Position numbers and translations under genes: made by a program
Shown: in pieces, positions 22,140 to 33,929 of the stretch
Layout: every line of letters begins with the position of its first letter
How positions within the stretch are numbered: position 1 is the stretch's first letter
Assembly: GCA_021234155.1 (NCBI GenBank)
Contig: JAJEKV010000002.1
Coordinates: 32,417,645-32,481,644, forward strand
Reading direction: 5' to 3'
Source: Isoetes taiwanensis
Lineage: Eukaryota > Streptophyta > Lycopodiopsida > Isoetales > Isoetaceae
Length of the DNA: 64,000 bases
Notes under the pieces: generated by a model
The model's database searches: none
The model's input: only the letters and a program-made list of their open reading frames with translations
Told to the model about the DNA's origin: nothing

Positions 22140-22215
22140 ATGTATTCATGCTAACAATTTGCGCCAGGCGCGAATTGGCAGCATGAGTATACGCTAGGCG
22201 CGAATTGGACACGCC
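22140..22215. repeat. Block-B variant palindromes (GCGCCAGGCGCG)
   Basis: Two copies, TTGCGCCAGGCGCGAATTGG and ACGCTAGGCGCGAATTGG, in the intron before the copy-2 SPYVEQ exon. The arms differ from the CACGC type by a base shift, so this copy has its own sub-motif. Confidence 0.75.
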
Positions 22216-22319
22216 TGACTTTGTCCTTTCTTGTTTATTCTGTTGGCTTGATCTAAAGGCGGTATATTTTTATCTGCCCTGCGTGTTTTGACTAATATGA
22301 TTTTTCTTATTCGTGCAGC

Positions 22320-24177
22320 CCTTACGTGGAACAACTCCATCATGCCTGCCAGCAATGGATAGAATATAAAAGACCGCTACAAACAAAATAGGGATGAACG
22401 AAGTCTGAGGAGTGTAAGGCATTGGAAAAGACCTTGGTCCAGGCTATTATCCAAGATAAGAAACCAAGGCCTAGAAAGACAGGGAAAAAAAAGTGGGGAG
22501 GAAGCTGGAGAGACTTCTGAAGCATCTTCCAGAGGTCCTACAGATGCCTACAGGATCATCTTCTCTAAGAACAAAGTTTAGGCGAAGTGGAACGAGTTCT
22601 GGGATGCTTATGCTTAGAAACAGCTACCAGATGCAATGGGAAGAGTGCCTCCTCAAGATACTTCCATATTTGATTTGAAGATCACCGAGATGAGAAAAGT
22701 ACATGGCCTTCAGAATGATGAAGTCATTTGATTGTTAGATCAATGCATAAATAAAGTAGTTATGTACAAGAAGGGTTCTTCAGTTAAGGACAAAACGTGC
22801 TTCGTCGAATGTTGCACTCATATAAAGAACATGCGAGTTATGAATGTAGCAGTTGGGCAAGAACTTCAGAAGCTATCTGGTGATGTAACATTGTCTAACT
22901 TCAGCCTGCTAGACAAGTATGGAGTGTCTACTGATGACATGAAGAAATATGTCTTTTGGTCCAAGGAGCTTCTGAAAAACAGGAAATCAAAGAACCAACA
23001 GCATACTACAAAACTATTAGATAAGATGATGGCTGAGCTAAGAAGAAAGGTTACCATCCTGAAAGATGTTGGTGGTGATTTACCTGCACTCCAATACCTG
23101 GTCTCTACTGGCTACAAGTGTCTCCTACCCAATACAATAATAGGCCCTCGTCATATTTCTCTATTTGTATTGGATAACAGGACTGCAAAAGGAGAGAAGG
23201 GGATGACTCGAAAAGAGTACAATAGTTTTTTTACTAGTTGTATAGACTTAACAACTGAGAAGCTCTTTCTATTGTCATCATATGCCCTCCAGGAGAGCCT
23301 CATATGCATGCTTTGGTGGCTTCATACGACTTGGAATGCCTAAAGGTCGTTAGGGAAGGTTCTCTTCTCTTTGAGACAAAAGATACTGATTTGAAGATGC
23401 AGTTTAAAAGGTTCTGTATAATCTTCATAATGATATCCCTTGTGCCAGATGATGACTATGAGGTAGCTAAGAGCAAAGGGGCATCAAATAAAGGTGCATG
23501 ACAATGTTTTCTTTTGGATGAACCCAGCTTCAAAAATGTGTTCTACAAAGCAGATGATGAGGATGACGCGAATGAATGCCAAGAATTTGATGTTCCTGAC
23601 CTTTATTGGAAGGACATCACCTTGGAATTGACGAAGGAGAAAGGGCCCTTGAATAAACATGGGTTTGCAATCAATCTGACTAGTTATCTTGTTGAGACTT
23701 CTGCACCACTTGATACCACTTGCTGTGAACTTCATGTTGGAGGGTACATTGGTAGAGAAGCCCTGAAGACATCAAGAAGATGTCTAAGTTTCGTCAATGA
23801 TGACCACTCCAGAGATTTCCTTGAAGTGTTTTTCAAAAAGGTACTAGCCACGACTGATTGGGGTCCTGTCAAAGATAAAAAAAACTCGTTTGCTTTAGTA
23901 CCTTACAATGGGGCGAAGCAGACTCCTCTTTCACATCACAATCGCCTCCAAGAACAACTCCAGAAGGTTTAAAAAGCAATGCAATCCCCAAGGAGAAGGC
24001 TGCAATACTAGCGCGGGAACGTGAGATCATGGAGCAAAATATAGAGTCTATGCTTGGTAATATTCCAACTGGTAATGTTACACTTGGGGTTACAGTCACT
24101 TCGACTATGGTAGTTCCTGATACAAGGCAGGATGATCATACAAGCTCCGATTCAACCACTGAAATTAGGAATCTCGA
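22320..24177 (+). pseudogene. Methyltransferase-like gene, block-B copy 2
   Basis: Begins at the TTCGTGCAG acceptor as PYVEQLHHACQQWIEYKR, then a lysine-rich linker, WNEFWDAY, GRVPPQDTSIFDLKITEMRK, FVECCTHIKNMRVMNVAVGQ, ELQKLSGDVTLSNFSLLDKY, KKYVFWSKELLKN, HISLFVLDNRTAKGEKGMTR, KEYNSFFTSCIDLTTEK, then ICPPGEPHMHALVASYDLEC with one frame change. The C-terminal part has CFLLDEPSFKNVFY, YLVETSAPLDTTCCELHVGG, YIGREALKTSRRCLSF and a coiled tail. Order is N-terminal module, motif IV-like (LDNR), motif I-like (ELHVGGY), as in class-beta DNA methyltransferases. About three stops and two frame changes inactivate it. It ends abruptly at 24,177, where gypsy sequence begins. Confidence 0.62.
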
Positions 24178-25205
24178 ATAGGAGGACGAAGCAAGTCTAT
24201 GAGATACTTATGCTCAATAACCAAACCATCAGCAGCTGGAACATCCTCGCACAGATTTCTCAGATTTCTCAGTGGACTATCTGAGAAATCATATTGCTGC
24301 ATAAAAGCAACCCATTTCAATTGCCTTTCCGATAATGTTTTCTATGAAACAATGTGCCTAATGCTTTGATGGTCAGTAAAAATATGAACCGTCGACCGTA
24401 AAAGATAGTGTCGCCACACTTTTAAAGCATGAATGACAGCCAGAAATTCTTTATCATGAATACTATATCTACTTTCCATGTCAGAAAACTTTCGACTTCC
24501 ATAAGCAATAGGATGACCACCCTGCATCAAAACTGTGCCAAAACCCCTCTTGACATCTTTGCAGTCCTCTGCTGCAAAAGGGTGTTTAAATACCTTTAGC
24601 CATCCAAGCATAATCCTTCCTTGGCCCTCGCTTAGGCCCTGTCCTTGGATATCTTCTTGTCCCTCGGCTTCATTTGCTTTTCGATCTTTACATTCCCGAA
24701 GAATATTCAGATAAGCTTCTAAAACATTGTCACGTACCCATGAAGCATCCTCCAAAGGTTTATGAGCAAATTTATCCCCCAAAATTGTTTCTGGCTCTAC
24801 AACTTCGGAATCATCAATCAAATCTGGCTTACTTAACCTCCCAAGTTGAGGTAACTCTTTACCGTGATAAGCCTTTAGGAATGACACATTCACTACATCA
24901 TGCATTTTCCAACCTTGAGGCAATCTTGATATGCATTTTCATTGACCACTTTAATAACTTGAAATGGTCCATGAAAATGGGGTGCCAACTTAAGATCCTT
25001 CTTGCACGCATCTCTCTTAAAGTAGCCTTTATGGATCCTCATCCATACCCAATCTCCTTCCTTAAAAACCATTGGTTGCCGCAACTTAGATGATTTATTT
25101 GCAAAAGATGCCTGAGCATCTCGAATACGAGGACGAAGCAAGTCTATGAGATCTTTATGTTCAATAACCAAATCATCAGCAGCTGGAACATCCTCCCGCA
25201 CTTGA
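24178..25205 (-). pseudogene. Ty3/gypsy polyprotein fragment, scrambled (integrase end and RNase H)
   Basis: Reading minus from 25,205: EDVPAADDLVIEHKDLIDLL, then QPMVFKEGDWVWMRIHKGYF, then FHGPFQVIKVVNENAYQ and VVNVSFLKAYHG. This is the C-terminal integrase and chromodomain-side region of a gypsy polyprotein. At about 24,590 it switches to PFAAEDCKDVKRGFGTVLMQ, YGSRKFSDMESRYSIHDKEF and TDHQSIRHI, the RNase H domain, which normally lies upstream of integrase. At about 24,260 it switches back to EDVPAADGLVIEHKYLIDLL, a second copy of the integrase segment. The order is therefore rearranged and not an intact element. Confidence 0.8.
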
Positions 25206-25728
25206 GAGAGTGGCCTTGGGCCTTTTTGGTCCACGTGGGCCTTTGGACCTTTGAGGCCTTTGTCCAAAGGAGAGTGTGGTCCAAAGGAGGACCAAAGGGG
25301 CGTGCATGCTGTTCTCTGGGGAGAGCTCATTGGCAGCTGTGTTTTGGCTGAGGGCTCGCGGTTGGGTGGGTGAAAGCATGCTAGGGTGTACCATATAAAT
25401 TACCTTTTAGGGAGTGCAAAACTACCCAGAAAAGTACCCAGTACTGGGTACTGGGAACTTGCACAAATGTCTCAATAAACAATAAGTTTGAGAGTTGATT
25501 GATTTATTTTAGTTTCTAATGGTATGATTATCCTTTGATACTATAGTTTGAGATGTTATTGACCTTCAATTCAAATTTTTTTTATTGATTTTAGTGGAAA
25601 GAAAACTATGAAAGTACCAGATTTAAAAGTACCCAGTGTAGGTACTTTTGAGGGTTCCAAAAGTGGTCACCGTAGCATGCTTTCACCCGGGTGATGAGAT
25701 AGCGTGCTACATCAAGAGTCCATTTTAC
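25206..25728 (+). other. Probable gypsy LTR remnant carrying a MITE
   Basis: The non-coding stretch ends directly at the primer binding site at 25,729, as an LTR would. Its left part has repeated GGCCTTTGG / CCAAAGG words; the MITE (25,368-25,688) interrupts it. I could not find the partner LTR in the window, so the left limit is uncertain. Confidence 0.4.
25368..25688. mobile_element. 321-bp MITE with GGGTGAAAGCATGCTA termini
   Basis: Perfect 16-bp inverted repeats (GGGTGAAAGCATGCTA at 25,368 and its complement ending at 25,688) flank AT-rich non-coding DNA with several TACCCAGT / GTACTTT words. GGGT stands on both sides (25,364-25,367 and 25,689-25,692), a 4-bp target duplication. The first 13 bases equal the termini of the 27.7-kb element at 33,756-61,463, which also has a 4-bp duplication. 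So this is most likely a non-autonomous relative moved by the same type of transposase. Confidence 0.85.
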
Positions 25729-25740
25729 TGGTATTAGAGC
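25729..25740 (+). other. Gypsy primer binding site (initiator tRNA-Met type)
   Basis: TGGTATTAGAGC differs by one base from TGGTATCAGAGC, the standard plant retrotransposon primer site complementary to initiator tRNA-Met. It precedes the gag start codon at 25,752. Confidence 0.75.
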
Positions 25741-25934
25741 AACAAGTTTCGATGGCCAGTTCTCCTGCTAATGTTCACTTTGAAGATGAGGAACTCAAGG
25801 AAAAACTTTTTGAGTTAGAGCATGACAATTCGCTCATGAGAAAAACTTGCCTGCTGCCGAGGCTCGAAATGCTAAGTTGCAAGAACTGGCTTCTCTGCGA
25901 GCACAGGTGGCACAGTTGCAGCAAGTTGCAGGGC

Positions 25935-26288
25935 TGTTAGTTTGAGTTCTTGGCATACACCCTGCAGCAGCAGTCCATGACTGCCGGATGCCACAAAGCT
26001 GCCATGCTCATGATCACAAAACAAGAACAAGACAAGAAATATGTACAAAGAATGATGGGAACGTGGCCAAATGAGGCTCTCCAAATATGAGATAAACCTG
26101 AGTACATCTGAAGAGGCTCCGGTCTAATATAGTGTAGACCGCAAATCTGAGCCGTACATCTAACTAAATCTAATCCCTACACTTATGTTAACCTAATCAT
26201 GCCAAGTGTCAGTCTGCCACCACTGACACCTAACATGTGCATGCACCTAACATGTGCATGCACAATGTTAACCACTAGGTGGTTAATG
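25935..26288 (-). repeat. LTR (3' LTR in element orientation)
   Basis: 354 bp, identical to the other LTR apart from the inner terminal dinucleotide. Contains a 16-bp tandem word (CACCTAACATGTGCATG, two copies) near its end. Directly flanked on the inside by the polypurine tract. Confidence 0.9.
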
Positions 26289-29200
26289 CGCCCCCCTAAA
26301 AGTTTTTAGCACGAAAACATGTACAGACTTTTATAAGACAAGTCTGACAATTACAACATGGTGCCAAAAATTAGGGGTAAAAATAATGGTAATGGTTGGG
26401 TGGTGTCGCCGTAAAAGATCTTCATGAAGGCATTGATGACGAAGAGGATCCGAAGGAATGTCGATGCAGAACATAGATCATAGGCACTTTGGGCCAAAAA
26501 AAACATTAAGACCATCCCCTTATATTATGGGTAAGTCCATTTAACAAATAGGGCCCAAAATGTTGCTTAAAAACAATTAGAGGGGTCTTTAAAAGTGTAA
26601 ACACCATAAAAGCGGACCCCATTATCAGCCATGGAAAGCGTGTGGGCGTTGAACAAAAAGCATGGCTTTGGCGTGGGTTGGCCCTGGGCGTCAGCGTGTG
26701 AGCCTGGCCCGCGGGTCGAAGCGTGACTGTTATCGCCCGTTAAAATGTTTTGGGCGTGGGCGGGCCCGTGATAAAGAAAGAGGGGTGAAGCACAAAGATA
26801 AAAGAAGGCGTGGCGTGGCCGTGGCCGTCGGGCGGTGGGCATGTCGCGTAAGGGGGGCATGAGCGGGGTCCGGAAGCGTGGAGGGTGGAAATATGAGCGT
26901 GGGCGGGCGTGGCGTGGCGTGGCTTGGCGTGGCTTGACCGTGAAGTGTGGCGTGACCTGTTATCAACCAATAATTATGAAAACAGAGCGTGGCCCTTTAT
27001 CAACCAAATGGAATAGTAATAGGATAGAGCAGTGGACAAATGGCCGGTGCTACTTCTTATTTGCCGATGAGATGGTGGCGAATAAAGCCAAAGCATACTA
27101 TAGATAGAAGCTGCAGAGTATGGTGCCGCTGCAAGAAATCGATGGATGTGATTGGGGTTTCGGGAAACAGAAGATAGGCATAGCTATAAGGGCAGGTATG
27201 GTAACAACAGGGAGATGGCTGCCAGAAGTTCCGGTTTGCTTTTGATAGGAAGTTCGAAAATGGAAGGCAGAACTCAGATTAGTAGGATTTCAAGGTTTCG
27301 GAGAAGTGCTGAAGAATGGAGGCAGGGCCCTGATAAAGTGCCGGAAGTGAAGCAAGAATGCTATTTGTGGCCTGGTTTTGCTGGATGGAGCAGGGGCCAG
27401 ATAGGATCATCTAGGGGAGGGTCGCCATTCGCGGCGCCCGTCTATTGGCGGCTACGAAATTTTACTTTTTAGTGTTTTTTAGGGTTTCTATTACAATTTC
27501 GGCCAAAACTCATGCGGCTCCTGCGTCGACCAGAGAGGGCTCCGTTTTCTTAGCCAACGAAGACCTTGTCACAACCACTATTTGCCTGTCCACGGCCATG
27601 AGGTATCGGTATTGCTATTCATGAGGATTCTTGTTGATCTTGAAAATTTTTAAAGATGATCCAAATTACCATCTCAAAACTTATAAGTTTTTTCCCATGA
27701 AAAGATATCCAAATTACCATCGAGACCATGAAAGCGCTTTTATAGTGTTTTGAACTAATACTCTGCATACCTACTTGATCGACATTCAAGGCGGGGATTT
27801 AACATGCCTATACAATGCGGTTATAGGACTTATTGTGAAAGGAGCTCGTGAAGCTCAATATTTTTATAGGGTTTTCAGAAATCCTGTGAAGGAATTGTAG
27901 AGGTATCGATCCATCATAGTATTGTTCTCTTTCTTTTTAATCTACATCCTACTCGGTGTTTGAGAGCATGAGCTAAGCTATCTAGTTCATATATCTATTT
28001 TCTACTTTCATCATAATGAATTTACTTTCATACTTTTGGGAAGGACCTTGCAAGTCCCATGTTTCACAATGTAGTTGTAGAAGATATGCCATCCAACACA
28101 AGAAGGTTCTTTTATTTGCTGAAAGTATTTGAGAACATACGCTAAGCTATTTGGTTCATATATATATTTTCTACATTCATCATAATAAAATTGTGCACCT
28201 AGCAAAGTTCCCATAGTTCATAATGTAAGAACTATAGAGAAGATACGTTGTCCAACTCAAGAAGGTTTGTTTATTTCTTTGAAAGTCTTTTCACTACAAA
28301 GTTTGCCAATGATTGTTTGTCTAAAATTTGTAGGGATTGTGGCTAGATTTGCAACCGCAAGGAGAGGGGCATGCACAAGGACCACACCGCAATGTCCGCA
28401 GAATTTACATGCCTAGTAGCTTCTCCTCTCGGGTGTGCCAATTGGGATTGGTACAACTCGACACATAAAGGTCAGACTTGTGGCAAAGACATGATGTGTG
28501 TTGCTTGCATGAGCAGGCGTGGATTGTGCCTCGCCTTTACAATGTGAAAGTGAAGACCCATCAACCGATTCTTGGAGACACCAGAGTCGAGAAGCCAAAG
28601 ACATAGCAGCCCGCCTTGACTAGAAGTGTAGAGATTATCATCGAAAGCCACGGTTATGAGGCCAATTTTGAGGCCTTAGAGAGGTCTTTGGAAGACTAAA
28701 CCATGTTATGACTCCATCTCTTGAAATGCGACCAAAGAGTCCAAATTTGGAGTTGGCTGGTATGAATAGAGTGATCCAGAGGTTACCCCGCAACCATTGC
28801 CAATGGTTTTGCTCCTTGACTACGTGGGATGTCGATCAAGATTGGTGGGTCCAGATTCAAGTAGAAAACTTGATAAGCTTGTTATCACTATCAAGATTCA
28901 AGACTAGCATATATATACACATTTGCCTTTGTTGGGGTGCACTGCCACATGTGTGGGCTTGCCATTGCAGGAATATATGGATATGGGCTCCTCTTTTGAA
29001 AGATCCACAATATGAGCGTTCAAAAGATGGCCATTTTCCATGCTTGTGCTCCAGACATAATCACTGGATCATTTTCCATGAATCATTATTCATTCTTCAT
29101 GAATCATTATTCATTTTTCAGTTTTCTTAAACATTTAAGACTGCTATGAGAAATTTAAACAATTTTCATAAGTTCAAAATAGATTGATGACATCAACGGT

Positions 29201-30782
29201 GGTGGTTTGATTTCAAGATTTTGTTGTGACAAATTGGATTGGATTTTAGCATCATATTCTGTTTATTCTTCAATTTTGGTCATCGCAGCCTTCAATGGGC
29301 CAACCTTGGAGCCTATGGGGCTGCCACCCGAGCCTTAGTGGTACTAATACCCCCCTCACTTTGCCACCTCATATGTTGAGGTGGCATTGTCAATTTGGCG
29401 CAAGACAAACCTTGCCATGTAGGATACCTCGTTGGGCATCTTGCAACGTTGCATGTATAGCCTTGGAGATGCTTATGTGGGTGTTAATTTGATTATGCAC
29501 TTAAGTGAGCAGCCAATGGACACCCTCCCCTAAGAATAGCAAGGAGGATGCCGGATCTTGGTGTCAATGAAGCTGTAGAAACAGGGGATGTGCCCAAAAC
29601 CTTGCTGGCAGATGAAAGAGCCAGAAGAATGCTCGTCACAGAGATGTTTGCTTGAAGATGATTTTGCTGCAGCCAGTATATGCGTGAACTGATCGGCCTT
29701 GATCTGGAATTCGTGTCTATGTATACTTGAAGCTTTCTGATTGATCTCTGCAGGTACCGGACTTGGACAAAGGATACAATAGATGTAAAATTTCTGTGTC
29801 ATATTGGCTGGATTCTGCCCCAAATATTCTCGATAAATTCTGCTAACCCAGTGTATTGGATGCAGGTACAGATGCGGATTCGTTGCTTGTGAAGAAAAAT
29901 GGGGGCGAGCCACACAGCTGGCCCTTGGAAAGAATTCAATAAGAAGGCAGACGAATTTGAAAGACTTGATGGACTATCTGTGGACCCAGCTTGTAAAAAA
30001 TCGTGCATCACATGTCCGTGAAGCTGCCCCAAATCGTCTGTCATTGATGGGCCCGAAAACAATGGAACTCTGGGATTTGCAGGAGCTGCAGAGGCCATAT
30101 CATACTTTGAAGAACAAAACTCGAGAGCCAGATATGCTGGAAAGATGAACAATCTTCTGTCATACAGATACTAAGATGTGGCGTAATCCTGCTGCCACTG
30201 AGCTTTGGGGGCTAGCCAAAGTGCTGGCCCTCAACGAAATAACCTGAAAAAGAAATCCGCTTGAAGATGGGCAGATACAAACTGAGATGCTCCGCTCCAT
30301 GTGAGATGCTCGGTAATGCAATCCAGGTAGAATATTTTTGTTTTTTTGGAATTGGGTGTGCAAAAGGCACAAATTGCTGATAAACAGAGAATAACAAGAA
30401 GGATCATGATTTTTTGGATATTTTTTGCAGCAGATAGAAGATAAGAAAAACAAACACTGGATTTTCCTGATATTTTTGCAGAAAGGAGTGCTGTCACCAC
30501 TCCATAAACCCTTGACTGTAAAACTGCACTTGCTGCACCATAAAAAACAGAGTTTTTGAAAACGATTTTGATAACCAAACTAAGTGCTAAGGAATTGATT
30601 GACAAAGGGGCCTCCAGCCGGACCATTTCAACAACTGGTTGGGCCAAATAAAGGGATTGAAGGGTTGAGAGTAGTGTACAAGAAATATTCAAGAACTGAT
30701 TTGGATAAGAGCAGCAAAGACAACAGCAAAACAGCAAGGCTCAAGAAGGTGATCACGAGCGAACCCGGCATAACGGCGCCAG

Positions 30783-31136
30783 TGTTAGTTTGAGTTCTTG
30801 GCATACACCCTGCAGCAGCAGTCCATGACTGCCGGATGCCACAAAGCTGCCATGCTCATGATCACAAAACAAGAACAAGACAAGAAATATGTACAAAGAA
30901 TGATGGGAACGTGGCCAAATGAGGCTCTCCAAATATGAGATAAACCTGAGTACATCTGAAGAGGCTCCGGTCTAATATAGTGTAGACCGCAAATCTGAGC
31001 CGTACATCTAACTAAATCTAATCCCTACACTTATGTTAACCTAATCATGCCAAGTGTCAGTCTGCCACCACTGACACCTAACATGTGCATGCACCTAACA
31101 TGTGCATGCACAATGTTAACCACTAGGTGGTTAACA
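30783..31136 (-). repeat. LTR (5' LTR in element orientation)
   Basis: Second 354-bp copy, ending TAACA next to the target duplication AGGGC. Near-zero divergence between the LTRs implies a very recent insertion. Confidence 0.9.
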
Positions 31137-31759
31137 AGGGCGTCTATGTAGTGGCATCAAAATGGGTGCCAATGTCAAAATTGAATTCAAAACGTATTCC
31201 TCTGCTACTAGTCGGATAAGCTTTTCGCATGGCTATGGGATTTGAATTTATATTTTGCCAAAACTAAGGATGAAGAAGACACTCAGTTATATTTTGCTGA
31301 GCATCATCTAGATGGTGTTGCAAAGGACTCGTGGCTGGATATTCAAAAGAACCAGCCAGTTGATCAACCCATTGCTACCTTTTCAGAATTTGAAAAGCAA
31401 ATTAGAGATCGTTTTTTGGGTCATAAATGGGAGCGAGATCTTATCGCTAAGTGGAATAAATTGACACAACAAAACGTGGAAACTGTTCGAGCTTTCGCCA
31501 CTCGAGTTTTAAAGAAAGGACTTCATCTTAGTAAAAATGATACTGAGAAGTCTGAAAAACTCATAGGCGGGGTTCATCCTTGGGTACGGGCGAAGCTCGA
31601 TCTTCAAGTTGCCAATCTTTCTTTTGGCGAGCTCTGTAAAATGACGAAGAAAGTAGAAGAGGAAGGTCTGGCCCTCACGGCTACAATGTTTCCCTTGATG
31701 CCACAACATCTCTCTCCAAGAAAATGGCACTGGCTACATAAATCAATATAGGCCAGACG

Positions 31760-33755
31760 ACAAACATCAAGGGACTATTACATCATTAGGAAAAAAAAAA
31801 TGAAACTAGCAAAAAGGCATAATAGAAGCCTTGGGCAATTTTAGGCTTGAAGATTTTGTTTTGCATTTAATTGGAAAACATTTACCAAATAAGTTTTTAG
31901 TTAAAGATCCATACTAGATATGTGTATATTAATACTAGGTATGTGTATATTAAAGGCTAAACCAAAAGCATGAAAACCAAAAATATGGAAAACATGTATG
32001 TCGGGCTCAAATTCCCTAAGTTGGGGACATGCATCTGTTTAAATTGCCATTTTGGAGCATCGTCTATCTATTTTTAGGGCATGGTTTTGTGCATATAGTG
32101 AGTAATCCAGAATTAGAATAGGATGTGGTCTGAGGGATTTTTTGTAGGAATGTCTGCCCTTTGGGTCTATAGTCATGGCAGAATGGGTGCTAGTTTTGGA
32201 TTGCAAGCTTATCCAACAGGAACTTGCTAAATCTGGAGCAGGGGCGATGGCGATCTTCTTGCATGCTGGCCTAGTGAAGTTGCATTTGGTACTTTGGTAG
32301 AATTCCAAGTGTTTGAGGTTAGATGTTGTGGTAAATTTCAAGTTGGGCAATGAATCTTTTCTTTAGATCCTCTAGGTCAGCTGGGTTTGGTAAATAGGTG
32401 CAAAGCATGTCCAAATCCAGAGGCTCTCAAAACAACTATTATTCTTCCATAACTCTCAAAATAGCTATTATTATTTCCATAAATCTCTTTGGCGATGAGC
32501 CAAGGTTAAAAGGCATTGCTAGCCTGCAAACATGGACATGCAAAATGTGCATGAAATATTTTTCTTCTCCAGCAGTGTATAGAATATCCAAAGGATTCTT
32601 CATCAATAATTAAATTTTGGAGTGCTCTATTTTAAAAGCTTTTTAGTTGGTTAAATTGGCAAGAAAAAAATATGTGCAGCATAAGCATTGTGGATGCAAG
32701 TTTTATTTAAAAGTCCACAAAAAATGGGAAGGCTGAATTATCTCCTCGCCCCCGTGCTTCTGAAATGACAAGAAAGAACTGAATGCGCAAGGGTGAAAAA
32801 TGGCGATGCAAAGCATTTTTTGTTTTCTATAATCAAACAACAAGTAAAGAATCTAAAGACCGACAGTAGTTTTTGCGATTTGGATCAAACAAGAAGCAAA
32901 GAAATGCTAAAGAATGGATTTAAGCATCAAAATCTTCGAGATTTGGATCAAACAGCTTTTAAAACAAATAGTATTAACATTTCAACTGGGGGGGCCGAAT
33001 TTGTCAAAAGAAGGGGGCCCGGGGGGATATAAGCCAAACTATAGGACAAAAGCTCAAGAGTTAACTTACAACATTTTTGCATTGATAAATCTGAGTAATA
33101 TCAATCCCATGTAAGCATTATAGATGCTCTTTTTCTATTTAGCACCAAAGCTCACGCAAAATAATCAAGCTCAAAGAGTTAAATCTACAGATTCAATGCA
33201 ACCTTCCCGAGCAGAGAGAATTCATAATGAAATATATGAGCAGAAAGACTTTATGAATCAAGAATGAAATATATAAGCGTTTTTAAATGAAAGGTTAGAA
33301 TAACGTAATGCACAGTTGGTGCGAATTACTGCATTATTCCACTCATTTTAAATGCCATAAATGTTCCTCCACCTGTTCACGGCGGCGCCGCTCAAGCCTT
33401 CTTGATTCTTCCGGAAGCATTTCGTCTGCACGGATTCTTAGCATTTCTTCTGCATTCCGGAAGCCTTCTTGATTCTTCGAAAGCATTTCGTCTTGATTCT
33501 TAGCGGGGTTTACGGCGGGCGACCCAAGCTTTCTTACGCCGCGGATTTCTTACGCGCCCAAGCTTTTTTTACGCGCCCAAGCTTTCTTTACGCGCAGTTT
33601 CTTACGCACCCGATTTCTTAGCGCCATAGCCAAGTTCTCACCAGCACAGGGTTTCTTGAAGTATCTTTCATAAATCTGTAACTTCTGTAGCTTCTATATG
33701 TAAGTTATCTGTGCCTAAATCTATAGCTTTTATATATCTTTTATCTGTGCTTGTT
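31760..33755. other. Spacer without recognised genes
   Basis: AT-rich DNA with a poly-A run at about 31,790 and no convincing coding sequence. At 33,370-33,660 a repeat of TTCTTACGCGCCCAAGCTTT and GATTCTTCGAAAGCATTTCG words recalls, in reverse orientation, the AAGCGCTGAAGAATGAAGCC words at 8.8-9.0 kb. Confidence 0.4.
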
Positions 33756-33780
33756 GGGTGAAAGCATGTTGTAGTGGAAC
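33756..33780. repeat. Left terminal inverted repeat of the 27.7-kb element
   Basis: 25 bp, beginning GGGTGAAAGCATGTTG and ending GTGGAAC, exact inverse of 61,439-61,463. Preceded by the target duplication TGTT. Confidence 0.93.
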
Positions 33781-33929
33781 AAAAACGTGCATTTTAGCAC
33801 CACATTTTTGGGTGCTAAGTGTGGTGGGAACTACCGAATTTGTAGTGGGAGAGGGAGTTATTTTTTCAAAAATACACATGATTACTTATTCAAAATTTTG
33901 TCCTTTCGGGTCTTATTGAAGAACGCGTA

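Larger units (their letters stand above)
25935..31136 (-). mobile_element. 5.2-kb non-autonomous LTR retrotransposon (LARD-like), recent
   Basis: Two 354-bp direct repeats (25,935-26,288 and 30,783-31,136) begin TGTTAG and end TTAA(CA). They are identical by eye except for the last two bases (TG against CA). AGGGC is duplicated outside (25,930-25,934 and 31,137-31,141). On the minus strand the primer site TGGCGCCGTTATGCC lies one base inside the right LTR, similar to the tRNA-Asp type, and a purine run (AGGGGGGCGCA) lies next to the left LTR. This sets the orientation as minus. The 4.5-kb interior has no gag, protease, reverse transcriptase or integrase. It does hold GC-rich GGCGTGGC repeats (26.65-26.97 kb) and a plus-strand cysteine-bearing stretch (WDWYNSTHKGQTCGKDMMCV, near 28.5 kb) that may be captured host sequence. 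It must rely on another element's enzymes. Confidence 0.9.
25752..31751 (+). pseudogene. Gypsy gag, split by the LTR element at 25,935-31,136
   Basis: Part 1 (25,752-25,934) starts MASSPANVHFEDEELKEKLF and forms a leucine/glutamate-rich coiled coil (after one frame change LQELASLRAQVAQLQQ). Part 2 (31,137-31,751) has WLWDLNLYFAKTKDEEDTQL, LDGVAKDSWLDIQKNQ, FSEFEKQIRDRFLG and a KL.QQNVETVRAFATRV segment. This is the layout of the Retrotrans_gag domain (hydrophobic helix, W....F, then LxQ...V..F...F). It lacks the CCHC zinc knuckle and pol downstream. The 5-bp duplication AGGGC at both insertion edges shows that the two parts were once continuous. Confidence 0.68.

Noticed and set aside
26560-26970. 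GC-rich ORFs with GTGGCGTGG repeats
   Set aside because: Repeat translation inside the interior of the non-autonomous LTR element; no domain.
30231-30737. 168-aa hydrophobic minus ORF inside the LTR element
   Set aside because: No gag or pol motif, and composition follows the local AT-rich sequence; probably chance.
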